Below are positions 19,099-26,718 of a stretch of 33,727 nt of DNA, piece by piece. The notes beneath the pieces are model-generated. The model saw nothing but the letters and a program-made list of their open reading frames with translations. It did not search any database and had not been told where the DNA came from. Origin of the DNA: an uncultured Bacteroidota bacterium. GTDB lineage: Bacteria > Bacteroidota > Bacteroidia > Flavobacteriales > Flavobacteriaceae. The stretch's first letter is position 1; every line of letters begins with the position of its first letter. A program made the position numbers and the translations under genes. The stretch covers positions 1 to 33,727 of the forward strand of contig CABZAD010000011.1 in assembly GCA_902523665.1 (NCBI GenBank). Direction: 5' to 3'.

Positions 19099-19914
19099 TT
19101 AATACTGTTCTTCTTTGTTTGGAAAGTTTCCTTTTTTTATATCTTTTGAATACTTCTTTACTGCATTGCGAATTAATGAATCAAGATCAAGATATCTTCG
19201 AAGGAATCTTGGACTAAAATCTTTATTCATCCCCAACATATCATGAGAAACTAGGACTTGACCATCAACATGTGAGCCTGCACCAATCCCAATTATTGGT
19301 AGCTTGAGACTAGAAGTCACCTTTTTTGCTAATTTATTTGGAATTTTTTCAAGTACAATGGAAAAACATCCAATTTTCTCAAGCATCTTTGAGTCGGAGA
19401 TCAGAGTTTTAGCCTCTTCCTCTTTTTCAGCTCTAACAGTATATGTTCCAAACTTGTAAATTGATTGAGGTGTAAGTCCAAGATGCCCCATAACAGGAAT
19501 TCCTGCTTGAATTATTCTTTCAATTGATTCTTTTGCTAGATGACCTCCCTCAAGTTTTACGGCGTGAGCTCCAGATTCTTTCATTATTCTTATTGCAGAT
19601 TTTAATGCTTTCTGAGAATCTGACTGGTACGTACCAAAAGGAAGATCCACAACAACTAAGGCTCTCTTTACAGCTCTTATAACTGAACTAGCATGATAAA
19701 TCATTTGATCCAGAGTAATTGGCAGTGTCGTTTCATGGCCTGCCACAACGTTTGATGCAGAATCTCCAACTAAAATTATATCAATACCAGCATCATCTAT
19801 AATTTTTGCGAAACTGAAGTCGTATGCAGTAAGCATTGATATTTTTTCACCTTTGCTTTTCATCTGTTCTAGTACTTTAATTGTTACTCTGCTTGGGTTC
19901 ATTTCATTTACCAT
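19099..19914 (-). CDS. panB: 3-methyl-2-oxobutanoate hydroxymethyltransferase
   Basis: 271 residues, full length for PanB. Metal and substrate motifs are in place: [39 protein letters not shown] and MGHLGLTPQ. It transfers a hydroxymethyl group from methylene-tetrahydrofolate to 2-oxoisovalerate, giving ketopantoate for pantothenate and CoA. Its substrate is the product of IlvD in the nearby operon. A second in-frame ATG (19902) follows four codons later and could be the start instead. A TATTTTTG box lies 14 nt upstream, and the dnaK gene diverges from it. Confidence 0.95.
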   Translation of the reverse strand: MVNEMNPSRVTIKVLEQMKSKGEKISMLTAYDFSFAKIIDDAGIDIILVGDSASNVVAGHETTLPITLDQMIYHASSVIRAVKRALVVVDLPFGTYQSDSQKALKSAIRIMKESGAHAVKLEGGHLAKESIERIIQAGIPVMGHLGLTPQSIYKFGTYTVRAEKEEEAKTLISDSKMLEKIGCFSIVLEKIPNKLAKKVTSSLKLPIIGIGAGSHVDGQVLVSHDMLGMNKDFSPRFLRRYLDLDSLIRNAVKKYSKDIKKGNFPNKEEQY

Positions 19915-19927
19915 CTATAGTTTTCAA

Positions 19928-19935
19928 CAAAAATA
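19928..19935 (-). promoter_or_regulatory. TAnnTTTG -7-like box before panB
   Basis: The minus strand reads TATTTTTG, a full match to the Bacteroidota -7 consensus, 14 nt before the panB ATG. No TTTG sits 19-20 nt upstream; instead a perfect palindrome begins 24 nt upstream. Confidence 0.35.
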
Positions 19936-19959
19936 GTATAAATAAAGTTATGAATTATA

Positions 19960-19972
19960 TGACATAATGTCA
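19960..19972. promoter_or_regulatory. Perfect 6-1-6 palindrome in the panB-dnaK divergent region
   Basis: TGACATAATGTCA has 6-bp arms around one central base. A single extra half site, TGACAT, occurs at 19997-20002 just before dnaK. It could be an operator for a dimeric regulator of panB or dnaK; function is unproven. Confidence 0.25.
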
Positions 19973-20022
19973 CTCTAATTGAATTGGCATAATCGTTGAC
20001 ATTTATAAATAAAAATGAAATT

Positions 20023-21930
20023 ATGAGCAAAATTATAGGAATTGATTTAGGAACAACTAATTCATGTGTCTCCGTAATGGAGGGAAGTGAACCAGTTGTA
20101 ATACCAAACGCTGAAGGAAAAAGAACTACACCATCTGTAATAGCATTTGTAGAAGATGGTGAAATAAAAGTTGGGGATCCAGCAAAAAGACAAGCTGTTA
20201 CTAACCCAGAAAAAACTATTGCTTCTGTAAAAAGATTTATGGGAAACAAATTTAGTGAGTCATCAAATGATGTTAAAACAGTTGCATATAAAGTAGTTAA
20301 GGGAGACAATGATACACCAAGAGTAGATATTGATGGAAGATTATATACTCCACAAGAATTATCTGCAATGGTACTTCAAAAAATGAAAAAAACAGCAGAA
20401 GATTATTTAGGGCAAAACGTTACTGAGGCTGTTATTACTGTTCCAGCTTATTTTAATGACTCTCAAAGACAAGCTACTAAAGAAGCTGGAGAAATTTCAG
20501 GCTTAAAAGTTCAAAGAATTATAAATGAGCCAACTGCTGCTGCTTTGGCATATGGAATGGATAAGGGTGGTAAGGATAAAAAAATAGCTGTTTATGATTT
20601 AGGTGGTGGTACATTTGACATATCTATACTTGAACTTGGCGACGGTGTTTTTGAAGTATTATCAACTAATGGTGATACTCATCTTGGGGGTGATGACTTC
20701 GATCAAGTAATAATTGACTTCTTAGCTGAAGAGTTTAATAAAAATGAGCAAATTGACTTGAGAGAAGATTCTATGGCTCTTCAAAGGCTCAAAGAGGCTG
20801 CTGAAAAGGCTAAAATTGAACTTTCTTCATCTGCACAAACCGAAATTAATTTACCATACGTTACTGCGACCTCTTCTGGTCCAAAACACTTGGTTACAAC
20901 ACTTACAAGAGCCAAATTTGAAAAACTTTCTGATGACCTTGTCAAGAGATCTATGGAGCCAGTTAAGAAAGCACTTAAAGATGCAGGTCTAACTAAAAAG
21001 GATGTTGATGAGGTTATATTAGTTGGGGGTTCTACAAGAATACCAATTATTCAAAAAGAAGTTGAAGCTTTATTTGGTAAAAAACCATCTAAGGGAGTGA
21101 ATCCTGACGAAGTTGTTGCAGTAGGTGCTGCTATTCAAGGAGGAGTTCTTTCTGGTGACGTTGAAGACGTTTTACTACTAGATGTTACACCATTATCACT
21201 TGGAATTGAAACAATGGGTAATGTAATGACTAAATTAATCGAGTCAAACACTACAATCCCAACAAAAAAATCTCAAGTTTTCTCAACCGCAGCTGATAAT
21301 CAACCATCAGTAGAAATTCATGTTCTACAGGGGGAAAGACCAATGTCAAAAGACAATAAAACTATTGGAAGATTTCACCTAGATGGTATTCCCCCATCTC
21401 CAAGAGGAGTCCCTCAAATTGAGGTAACTTTTGATATAGATGCAAATGGAATTATTAATGTGAGTGCACTGGATAAAGCAACTAACAAGTCTCAGGATAT
21501 AAGAATTGAGGCATCCTCAGGTTTAACAGAGGAGGAAATTGAAAAAATGAAAAAAGATGCTGAGGCTAATGCTGACGCTGATCAAAAAGCAAAAGAAGAA
21601 GTCGATAAGCTGAACAATGCTGACCAAATGATATTTCAAACTGAAAAACAATTAAAAGAGTTTGGTGACAAATTATCTGATGATAAAAAGAAGCCTATTG
21701 AATCTTCTCTAGAAGACTTAAAAAAAGCACTCGAATCTAAAGATATCGATAAAATAGATGAAGCTTTAAATGCCATAAATGATGCATGGAAGAATGCATC
21801 AGAAGAAATGTATAAAGCTCAAGGAGATGGAGCTGCTCAGCCTGGCGCTGAAGATCCAGCTAAAGAATCTACAAAAGATTCAAAGGATGATGTGCAGGAT
21901 GTTGATTTCGAAGAAGTTAAGGAAGATTAA
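20023..21930 (+). CDS. dnaK: Molecular chaperone DnaK (Hsp70)
   Basis: 635 residues from the ATG at 20023 ([14 protein letters not shown]), the standard DnaK start; the in-frame TTG at 19996 is not needed. The ATPase domain has the phosphate-binding loops GIDLGTTNS and [11 protein letters not shown] and the adenosine motif VGGSTRIP. The substrate-binding domain and helical lid follow, and the acidic C-terminal tail ends in [10 protein letters not shown]. It folds and protects proteins with DnaJ and GrpE, neither of which is in the window. No CIRCE-type inverted repeat is visible upstream. The next gene starts two bases after its stop, so the downstream genes may be partly cotranscribed with this chaperone. 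Confidence 0.97.
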   Translation: MSKIIGIDLGTTNSCVSVMEGSEPVVIPNAEGKRTTPSVIAFVEDGEIKVGDPAKRQAVTNPEKTIASVKRFMGNKFSESSNDVKTVAYKVVKGDNDTPRVDIDGRLYTPQELSAMVLQKMKKTAEDYLGQNVTEAVITVPAYFNDSQRQATKEAGEISGLKVQRIINEPTAAALAYGMDKGGKDKKIAVYDLGGGTFDISILELGDGVFEVLSTNGDTHLGGDDFDQVIIDFLAEEFNKNEQIDLREDSMALQRLKEAAEKAKIELSSSAQTEINLPYVTATSSGPKHLVTTLTRAKFEKLSDDLVKRSMEPVKKALKDAGLTKKDVDEVILVGGSTRIPIIQKEVEALFGKKPSKGVNPDEVVAVGAAIQGGVLSGDVEDVLLLDVTPLSLGIETMGNVMTKLIESNTTIPTKKSQVFSTAADNQPSVEIHVLQGERPMSKDNKTIGRFHLDGIPPSPRGVPQIEVTFDIDANGIINVSALDKATNKSQDIRIEASSGLTEEEIEKMKKDAEANADADQKAKEEVDKLNNADQMIFQTEKQLKEFGDKLSDDKKKPIESSLEDLKKALESKDIDKIDEALNAINDAWKNASEEMYKAQGDGAAQPGAEDPAKESTKDSKDDVQDVDFEEVKED

Positions 21931-21932
21931 TT

Positions 21933-22349
21933 TTGTTTAACAAAAACTTTATTCTTGTTGAAGCAAACAAACGATGTCAAGGCACTTTAGTCTCTAAGCT
22001 TGGAATCACTTTTATAGATGTTGGTGAACATTATTTAGAAGCTAAGATGGAAGTAACACCAACTCACCACCAACCTGCTGGAGTTCTTCATGGTGGAGCA
22101 ACTGCTGCTTTAGCAGAAACTGTTGGTAGCTCGGCTGCTGCTATTTTTTCAAAAAAAGAAAATCAAATTTTACGTGGAGTTGAGTTATCAATAAATCATG
22201 TTCGAGGAATTAGTGAGGGATTTGTTTTTGCAAAAGCAGTTCCAATTCACATGGGTAGGACAATGCAACTCTGGAAAATATCAATTATTGACGAAAATAA
22301 TAGAGATATTTCTTTTGCAAAGTTAACTACACTTACTATTGATAAATAA
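21933..22349 (+). CDS. Hotdog-fold acyl-CoA thioesterase, PaaI/YdiI (MenI-like)
   Basis: 138 residues. The LHGGATAALAE segment carries the hotdog active site (His53-Gly54-Gly55 with catalytic Glu62), followed by INHVRGISEG and a C-terminal ARLTT-like strand. The pattern resembles E. coli YdiI/MenI, which hydrolyses 1,4-dihydroxy-2-naphthoyl-CoA in menaquinone synthesis, as well as other PaaI-type esterases. The next gene encodes a UbiA/MenA-type prenyltransferase, which would use the MenI product, so a role in menaquinone synthesis is attractive but inferred. The start must be TTG at 21933, two bases after the dnaK stop: the next in-frame ATG lies beyond the first strands, inside the fold. 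Confidence 0.85.
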   Translation: MFNKNFILVEANKRCQGTLVSKLGITFIDVGEHYLEAKMEVTPTHHQPAGVLHGGATAALAETVGSSAAAIFSKKENQILRGVELSINHVRGISEGFVFAKAVPIHMGRTMQLWKISIIDENNRDISFAKLTTLTIDK

Positions 22350-22390
22350 TTCATAAAAAAATTTTTATTTAAGAGGCCCAGGATGTAAAT

Positions 22391-23764
22391 TTGAGCATTC
22401 AAAAAAAAATTATGAAAAGCGTTATCATTTGTGATATGGAGGGTTTGATTACAAACATGAACGAAGGTGCAGAAAAAGTCTTCGGCTACCCCTCTGGAGA
22501 GTTAGTTGGTATTAAAAGAGTATCAATTTTCTCACCTGGCGAAATAGTTCTTCAAAATGTTCTTGGCTGGCTTAGAAATGCCAATGAAACAGGAGAGTAC
22601 ATTACAAAAACTAATTTTATTAGAAAAGATGGATCAAAATTTGCTGCTAAGATTAAGATTACACCAAATTTTGCAGACGGGAAGGACAAGCCGCAAACTG
22701 GATATTGTGGAATTACCGAAGTAATTGATGAAGAGGTTAATGTAAAAATTAACTGGGTTACAAAAATTATTAAAGGTGTAGCAATTACCAGAGTAGGTTT
22801 TGCTTCGGCTTCGTTATTCCCAGTCTTTTCCATTGGATGTTACTATTCTGGAATTGGAGATGGTTTATTCAGTCCAATTTCATTAACACTAACCACATTT
22901 GGAATTTTATTTTTCCACTTATTTTCCAATCTATATAATGACTATTTTGATGTAACACATGGAACGGACGAGGCAAATTCAGAATATTTTAATGCTGGAA
23001 TGGATTCTACAATTCTTCAGGGTGCACAATTATCTGGTGGGAGTAGAGCTGTAGAATTAGGTCTAATTTCTTTAAAGGGCACGAAAATCCTTGCTAATGT
23101 TATGTTTATACTCGGTCTTGCAACAGCAGCAGGAATATTATATATGAGTTTTTTAAACACAGGATCTACAAGTAATTCATTTTACTCAGCTATTATTGCT
23201 TTAATAGGTGTCTTTGTAGGATATTTCTACACTGCTAAGCCAATAAGATTATCTTCAAGATATGGTCTTGGAGAACTTTCAATTTTTCTATCTTTTGGCC
23301 CACTATTGACTTTAGGAACGGGTTTTGCAATCTCAAATGAAACAATTCTGCTGTATTCAATTGAATTTTATAATTTATTAATTCTCGGAGTTCCAATAGG
23401 ACTTTTAACTACTAACATTCTTTTTATCAATCAATATCCTGATTATGTTTCAGATAAAAAAGTTGGTAAGAATCATTTAGTTGTTCTTCTTGGGAAAAAA
23501 TCTTCAAGATGGATATATGTGTTAAATTTAATATTAGCATTAGGTTCCTTATATTTTATTGCAGAGAATATCTTAATTGGTACTAAGCAAATGTTATTCA
23601 TTTATGTGCTCATACCAATTACAATGTTTTATTCATATTTTTTACTATCAGGATTATTCAAATACTATAATAGTAGAAAACTTATAAAATATAATATACA
23701 TACAATTTATTTTCATATGTTATTCTCATTCATATATATGATAATTTTAGCCAATTTTCAGTAA
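22391..23764 (+). CDS. PAS domain fused to a UbiA/MenA-family membrane prenyltransferase
   Basis: A single frame of 457 residues. Residues ~8-112 form a PAS/S-box domain (VIICDMEGLITNMNEGAEKVFGY, shown here only in part of its length, then FIRKDGSKF and GYCGITEV). From ~125 on come about eight or nine membrane helices with both UbiA Asp-rich motifs: NDYFD at 183-187 with Asp193, and NQYPDYVSDKKVGK with Asp351 and Asp355. GYFYTAKPIRLSSRYGLGEL resembles MenA proteins. Such enzymes attach a polyprenyl chain to an aromatic acceptor such as DHNA. The N-terminal PAS is unusual; its ligand is unknown and no LOV cysteine motif is seen. The start is TTG 22391 or ATG 22412; an in-frame stop at 22370 rules out anything earlier. 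Confidence 0.85.
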   Translation: MSIQKKIMKSVIICDMEGLITNMNEGAEKVFGYPSGELVGIKRVSIFSPGEIVLQNVLGWLRNANETGEYITKTNFIRKDGSKFAAKIKITPNFADGKDKPQTGYCGITEVIDEEVNVKINWVTKIIKGVAITRVGFASASLFPVFSIGCYYSGIGDGLFSPISLTLTTFGILFFHLFSNLYNDYFDVTHGTDEANSEYFNAGMDSTILQGAQLSGGSRAVELGLISLKGTKILANVMFILGLATAAGILYMSFLNTGSTSNSFYSAIIALIGVFVGYFYTAKPIRLSSRYGLGELSIFLSFGPLLTLGTGFAISNETILLYSIEFYNLLILGVPIGLLTTNILFINQYPDYVSDKKVGKNHLVVLLGKKSSRWIYVLNLILALGSLYFIAENILIGTKQMLFIYVLIPITMFYSYFLLSGLFKYYNSRKLIKYNIHTIYFHMLFSFIYMIILANFQ

Positions 23765-24667
23765 GTGTTTTTATGGGATAAATCATATAATTTAAAAGGA
23801 TTCTGGTATTATATACTTGGCTCATTTATTTTAATTTTCTTTAGTATTATAGGTCAATTACCCATGATCCCATTTTTACCTAACGAACTACCAAGTCCAG
23901 ATGCAGATCCTATGGATTTATTTAAGGGTATTGAATCCAATTTGAGATTATTTTTATTATTATTAACTTTTGTTGCTGTTGTTCCTGGTATATGGCTAGT
24001 TGTTAATAAGCTCCATGATCTTCCCTTAATGTCTGTTTTATCAAGTAGAAATAAATTAGATTTTGAAAGAATTATATACTCATTTGCAATTTGGGGAGCA
24101 ACAGTTTTAGCTTTTGTTTTATTGGAATATTTTCTTAGCCCAGAAAGTTACTTATTTAACTTTAAGGTAAAAGAATTCCTAATCCTTGCTGTCATAGCTA
24201 TATTGTTTATTCCAATTCAAACAACTGTAGAGGAAGTTGTTTTTAGAGGTTACTTGATGCAGGGATTTGGCCATTGGCTTAACAGTAGATTTATGGCATT
24301 ATTTCTTACCTCATTTGTATTCGGTTTACTTCACCTTTCTAATCCCGAGATAGCTACTTTAGGATATGAATTTATATTTATATACATAATTGGAGGGTTT
24401 GTTTTAGGAATTATGACATTAATGGATGATGGTCTAGAACTTGCTATTGGATTTCACGCTGCAAATAATCTTATCGTTGTTCTTCTTCTTACGGCAGATT
24501 GGACAGTTTTCCAAACAGAATCAATCTTAATTGATATTTCAGAACCAAGCTTAGGTTTATCTGATTGGCTAGCGCCTTTACTAGTATACCCTATTATAAT
24601 TACAATTTTATCGAGGAAGTACGCTTGGACTAATTGGAAAAAGAAATTATTTTCAAAGGTCAGATAA
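23765..24667 (+). CDS. CPBP-family intramembrane metalloprotease
   Basis: 300 residues with about seven or eight membrane helices. The CPBP (CAAX protease and bacteriocin-processing, Abi) motifs are in order: EEVVFRG (Glu156, Glu157, Arg161), FGLLH (His190), and HAANN (His231, Asn235). In the family the glutamates and histidines hold the catalytic site in the membrane. Substrates of bacterial members are mostly unknown and need not be prenylated. The start is GTG at 23765, immediately after the stop of the prenyltransferase gene, so the two are translationally linked. The 3' end overlaps the GNAT gene on the other strand by 15 nt. Confidence 0.88.
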   Translation: MFLWDKSYNLKGFWYYILGSFILIFFSIIGQLPMIPFLPNELPSPDADPMDLFKGIESNLRLFLLLLTFVAVVPGIWLVVNKLHDLPLMSVLSSRNKLDFERIIYSFAIWGATVLAFVLLEYFLSPESYLFNFKVKEFLILAVIAILFIPIQTTVEEVVFRGYLMQGFGHWLNSRFMALFLTSFVFGLLHLSNPEIATLGYEFIFIYIIGGFVLGIMTLMDDGLELAIGFHAANNLIVVLLLTADWTVFQTESILIDISEPSLGLSDWLAPLLVYPIIITILSRKYAWTNWKKKLFSKVR

Positions 24668-25120
24668 CATCAACTCCATTTTTATGTCACTCCTCTCGTA
24701 TGGTGCATCTGGATTATCAATTTCTTTGAATCCAAACTTATTGTAGAGATGAATTGAATTCTTCAAAACAGTATTTGAGTAAAGTATAACGGATTTAAAA
24801 TGGTTTTTAACAGAATAATCAATTATAAATTGGATTAATTGATGCCCAACGCCATTTCCTCTTAGCTCTTTCTTAACTGCCATTTTATTTAACTCATAAA
24901 TTCCATATTCTCGAGGAATTAAAGCCATTGTACCTACAACTTGAGATTCAAAAATTGCGAAAAATATATGGCCTCCTTTATCAATAATTTCTTTTTTACA
25001 ATTTCTTAATACCTTTTCGTCATACTCCTCAACATAAAAATACTCATTAAGCCAATCATAATTAAGGTCGTAGAAGTAATCTGAGTATTTATCTTGAAAA
25101 GGAACTATCTCAACTGTCAT
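24653..25120 (-). CDS. GNAT-family N-acetyltransferase
   Basis: 155 residues, a single GNAT domain. Motif A ([19 protein letters not shown]) supplies the acetyl-CoA pyrophosphate loop RGNGVG near residue 90. The C-terminal [11 protein letters not shown] is the usual motif B region. The substrate cannot be read from sequence. The ATG at 25120 lies 8 nt before the end of the fumC stop codon region (11 nt overlap), so it is probably translated by coupling to fumC. Confidence 0.88.
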   Translation of the reverse strand: MTVEIVPFQDKYSDYFYDLNYDWLNEYFYVEEYDEKVLRNCKKEIIDKGGHIFFAIFESQVVGTMALIPREYGIYELNKMAVKKELRGNGVGHQLIQFIIDYSVKNHFKSVILYSNTVLKNSIHLYNKFGFKEIDNPDAPYERSDIKMELMLSDL

Positions 25121-26510
25121 TGCTTGTCATTCTATTAGGATTGACATATTCATCAAATTCTTTTTCCGATAAATAATTAAGTGCCAAAGCAGCTTGTTTT
25201 AATGAAATATCATCTTTGTAAGCTTTATTTGCAATATCTGCAGCTTTATAATACCCAATTTTTGAATTAAGAGATGTAACTAACATCAATGAATCATCAA
25301 GAAATTTTTTAATTCTTTTTTTGTTAGGTTCAATACCGTCAATACATTTGAGAGCAAAACTCAAAGACGCATCTCCAAGTATCTTAGAAGATTCTATTAT
25401 ATTACATGCAAAAAGTGGTTTAAATACATTTAACTCAAAATGTCCATTTGCACCAGCAAAACTGACAGCAACATCATTTCCAAATATTTGAGCACATACC
25501 ATAGAGATTGCTTCACACTGAGTAGGGTTTACTTTACCTGGCATTATCGAACTACCGGGTTCATTAGCTGGAAGAATGAGTTCACCAATACCTGATCTAG
25601 GTCCTGAGCCCATTAATCTAATATCATTTGAAATTTTATAAATAGAAGCTGCAAGGACTTTCAATGCACCGTGTACTTCTACAATACAATCATGACTAGC
25701 AATTCCTTCAAATTTATTTGGGGACTCTTTAAAAGAAAGCCCTGAATTTTTAGAGATATTTTTGACAACATTTTTAGAATATCCTTTAGGGGTATTGAGT
25801 TGGGTACCAACCGCAGTACCTCCAAGAGGTAGTTCACTTAAATGATCAAGAGAATTTTGTAATGATTTGATGCCATGGTCAATTTGAGAAACATATCCAG
25901 AAAATTCTTGACCAAGAGTTATAGGAGTAGCATCCATTAAATGAGTTCTTCCAATCTTAACAATTTCATTAAACTCTTTTGATTTTTTATCAAGACTATC
26001 TCTTAATTTTTTAATGTTTGGAATTGTATTCTCAGTAATAAGTTTCATGGCAGCAATATTAATTGCAGTAGGAAAGGTGTCATTTGATGACTGGGAAAGG
26101 TTTACATCATCATTTGGAGATAATGTTTTATCAGATTTCCCAAGTTCTTTTCCTTCAATAATGTGTGCTCTATTTGAAATAACTTCATTAATATTCATAT
26201 TAGTTTGTGTACCTGAACCGGTTTGCCATATTACTAATGGAAACTGATCATTATGCATATTTTTAAGAATCTCATCACAAACACTCCCTATAAGATCACA
26301 TTTTTCTTCTGATAGTACTCCAAGATTAAAATTAGTTTGTGCAGCAGATTTCTTTAAAACAGCATAAGCATGAATAATTTCAATTGGCATAGTGGATGGA
26401 TTACCAATTTTAAAATTATTTCTTGATCTTTCAGTCTGAGCTCCCCAAAGTGAATTTATTGGAACTTTTACTTCTCCTAATGTATCTTTTTCAATTCTGT
26501 AGTCCGTCAT
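25110..26510 (-). CDS. fumC: Fumarate hydratase, class II
   Basis: 466 residues, full length. It has GSGTQTNMN (substrate site), [10 protein letters not shown], and the superfamily signature [16 protein letters not shown] that carries the catalytic serine loop. It interconverts fumarate and malate in the TCA cycle, using no iron-sulfur cluster. It is first in a two-gene unit with the GNAT gene. A TATATTTG box lies 43 nt upstream on the minus strand, within the divergent promoter region shared with a small membrane protein gene. Confidence 0.96.
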   Translation of the reverse strand: MTDYRIEKDTLGEVKVPINSLWGAQTERSRNNFKIGNPSTMPIEIIHAYAVLKKSAAQTNFNLGVLSEEKCDLIGSVCDEILKNMHNDQFPLVIWQTGSGTQTNMNINEVISNRAHIIEGKELGKSDKTLSPNDDVNLSQSSNDTFPTAINIAAMKLITENTIPNIKKLRDSLDKKSKEFNEIVKIGRTHLMDATPITLGQEFSGYVSQIDHGIKSLQNSLDHLSELPLGGTAVGTQLNTPKGYSKNVVKNISKNSGLSFKESPNKFEGIASHDCIVEVHGALKVLAASIYKISNDIRLMGSGPRSGIGELILPANEPGSSIMPGKVNPTQCEAISMVCAQIFGNDVAVSFAGANGHFELNVFKPLFACNIIESSKILGDASLSFALKCIDGIEPNKKRIKKFLDDSLMLVTSLNSKIGYYKAADIANKAYKDDISLKQAALALNYLSEKEFDEYVNPNRMTSNDS

Positions 26511-26511
26511 C

Positions 26512-26542
26512 TTTGTAATTTACTTAAAAAAAATTACTTTTG
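26512..26542 (+). promoter_or_regulatory. Bacteroidota-type promoter, TTTG-N19-TACTTTTG
   Basis: TTTG at 26512-26515 and TACTTTTG at 26535-26542 are separated by 19 nt, an exact fit to the Bacteroidota -33/-7 consensus (TTTG ... TAnnTTTG). Transcription would start near 26549, about 11 nt before the ATG of the 52-residue gene. Confidence 0.65.
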
Positions 26543-26552
26543 TTAGCAACTA

Positions 26553-26560
26553 CAAATATA
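26553..26560 (-). promoter_or_regulatory. TAnnTTTG -7-like box before fumC
   Basis: The minus strand reads TATATTTG, 43 nt before the fumC ATG. No well-spaced -33 TTTG is present upstream, where the small gene begins. Confidence 0.3.
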
Positions 26561-26718
26561 TGGAGTTTCAACAATACCTCGGATTTTTAGCCTTTTTAGC
26601 AATATTTACAATGGGCTTTTGGTTAATGATTTTTTTAGCACTTGTAGCTCCCTATTGGGCTTCATCATATGTATTTCAAAAAATTAAGGAGTTTATAGCT
26701 AAAAAGCTTAGATCCTAG
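26560..26718 (+). CDS. Small single-pass membrane protein, 52 residues
   Basis: The frame runs from ATG 26560 to TAG 26716-26718. It starts MEFQQYLGFLAFLA, has one long hydrophobic segment (about residues 7-34) ending in APYW, and finishes with a basic, amphipathic tail (KIKEFIAKKLRS), as expected of an inner-membrane protein with a cytoplasmic positive C-terminus. It does not overlap another gene except for a 4-nt CTAG shared with the stop of the TonB-type receptor. It has its own well-formed promoter 11 nt upstream. I do not know its function. The promoter, membrane-protein composition and snug fit between neighbours favour a real gene over a chance frame. Confidence 0.65.
   Translation: MEFQQYLGFLAFLAIFTMGFWLMIFLALVAPYWASSYVFQKIKEFIAKKLRS

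Noticed and set aside
19996-20022. TTGACA-like -35 box and alternative TTG start just before dnaK
   Set aside because: TTGACA is not the Bacteroidota -33 element and sits too near the ATG; the ATG at 20023 gives the standard DnaK N-terminus.
22350-22411. Possible extra coding sequence or terminator between the thioesterase and PAS-prenyltransferase genes
   Set aside because: The A5/T5 symmetry is ordinary for this composition, and the short open stretch in another frame ends quickly without a start.
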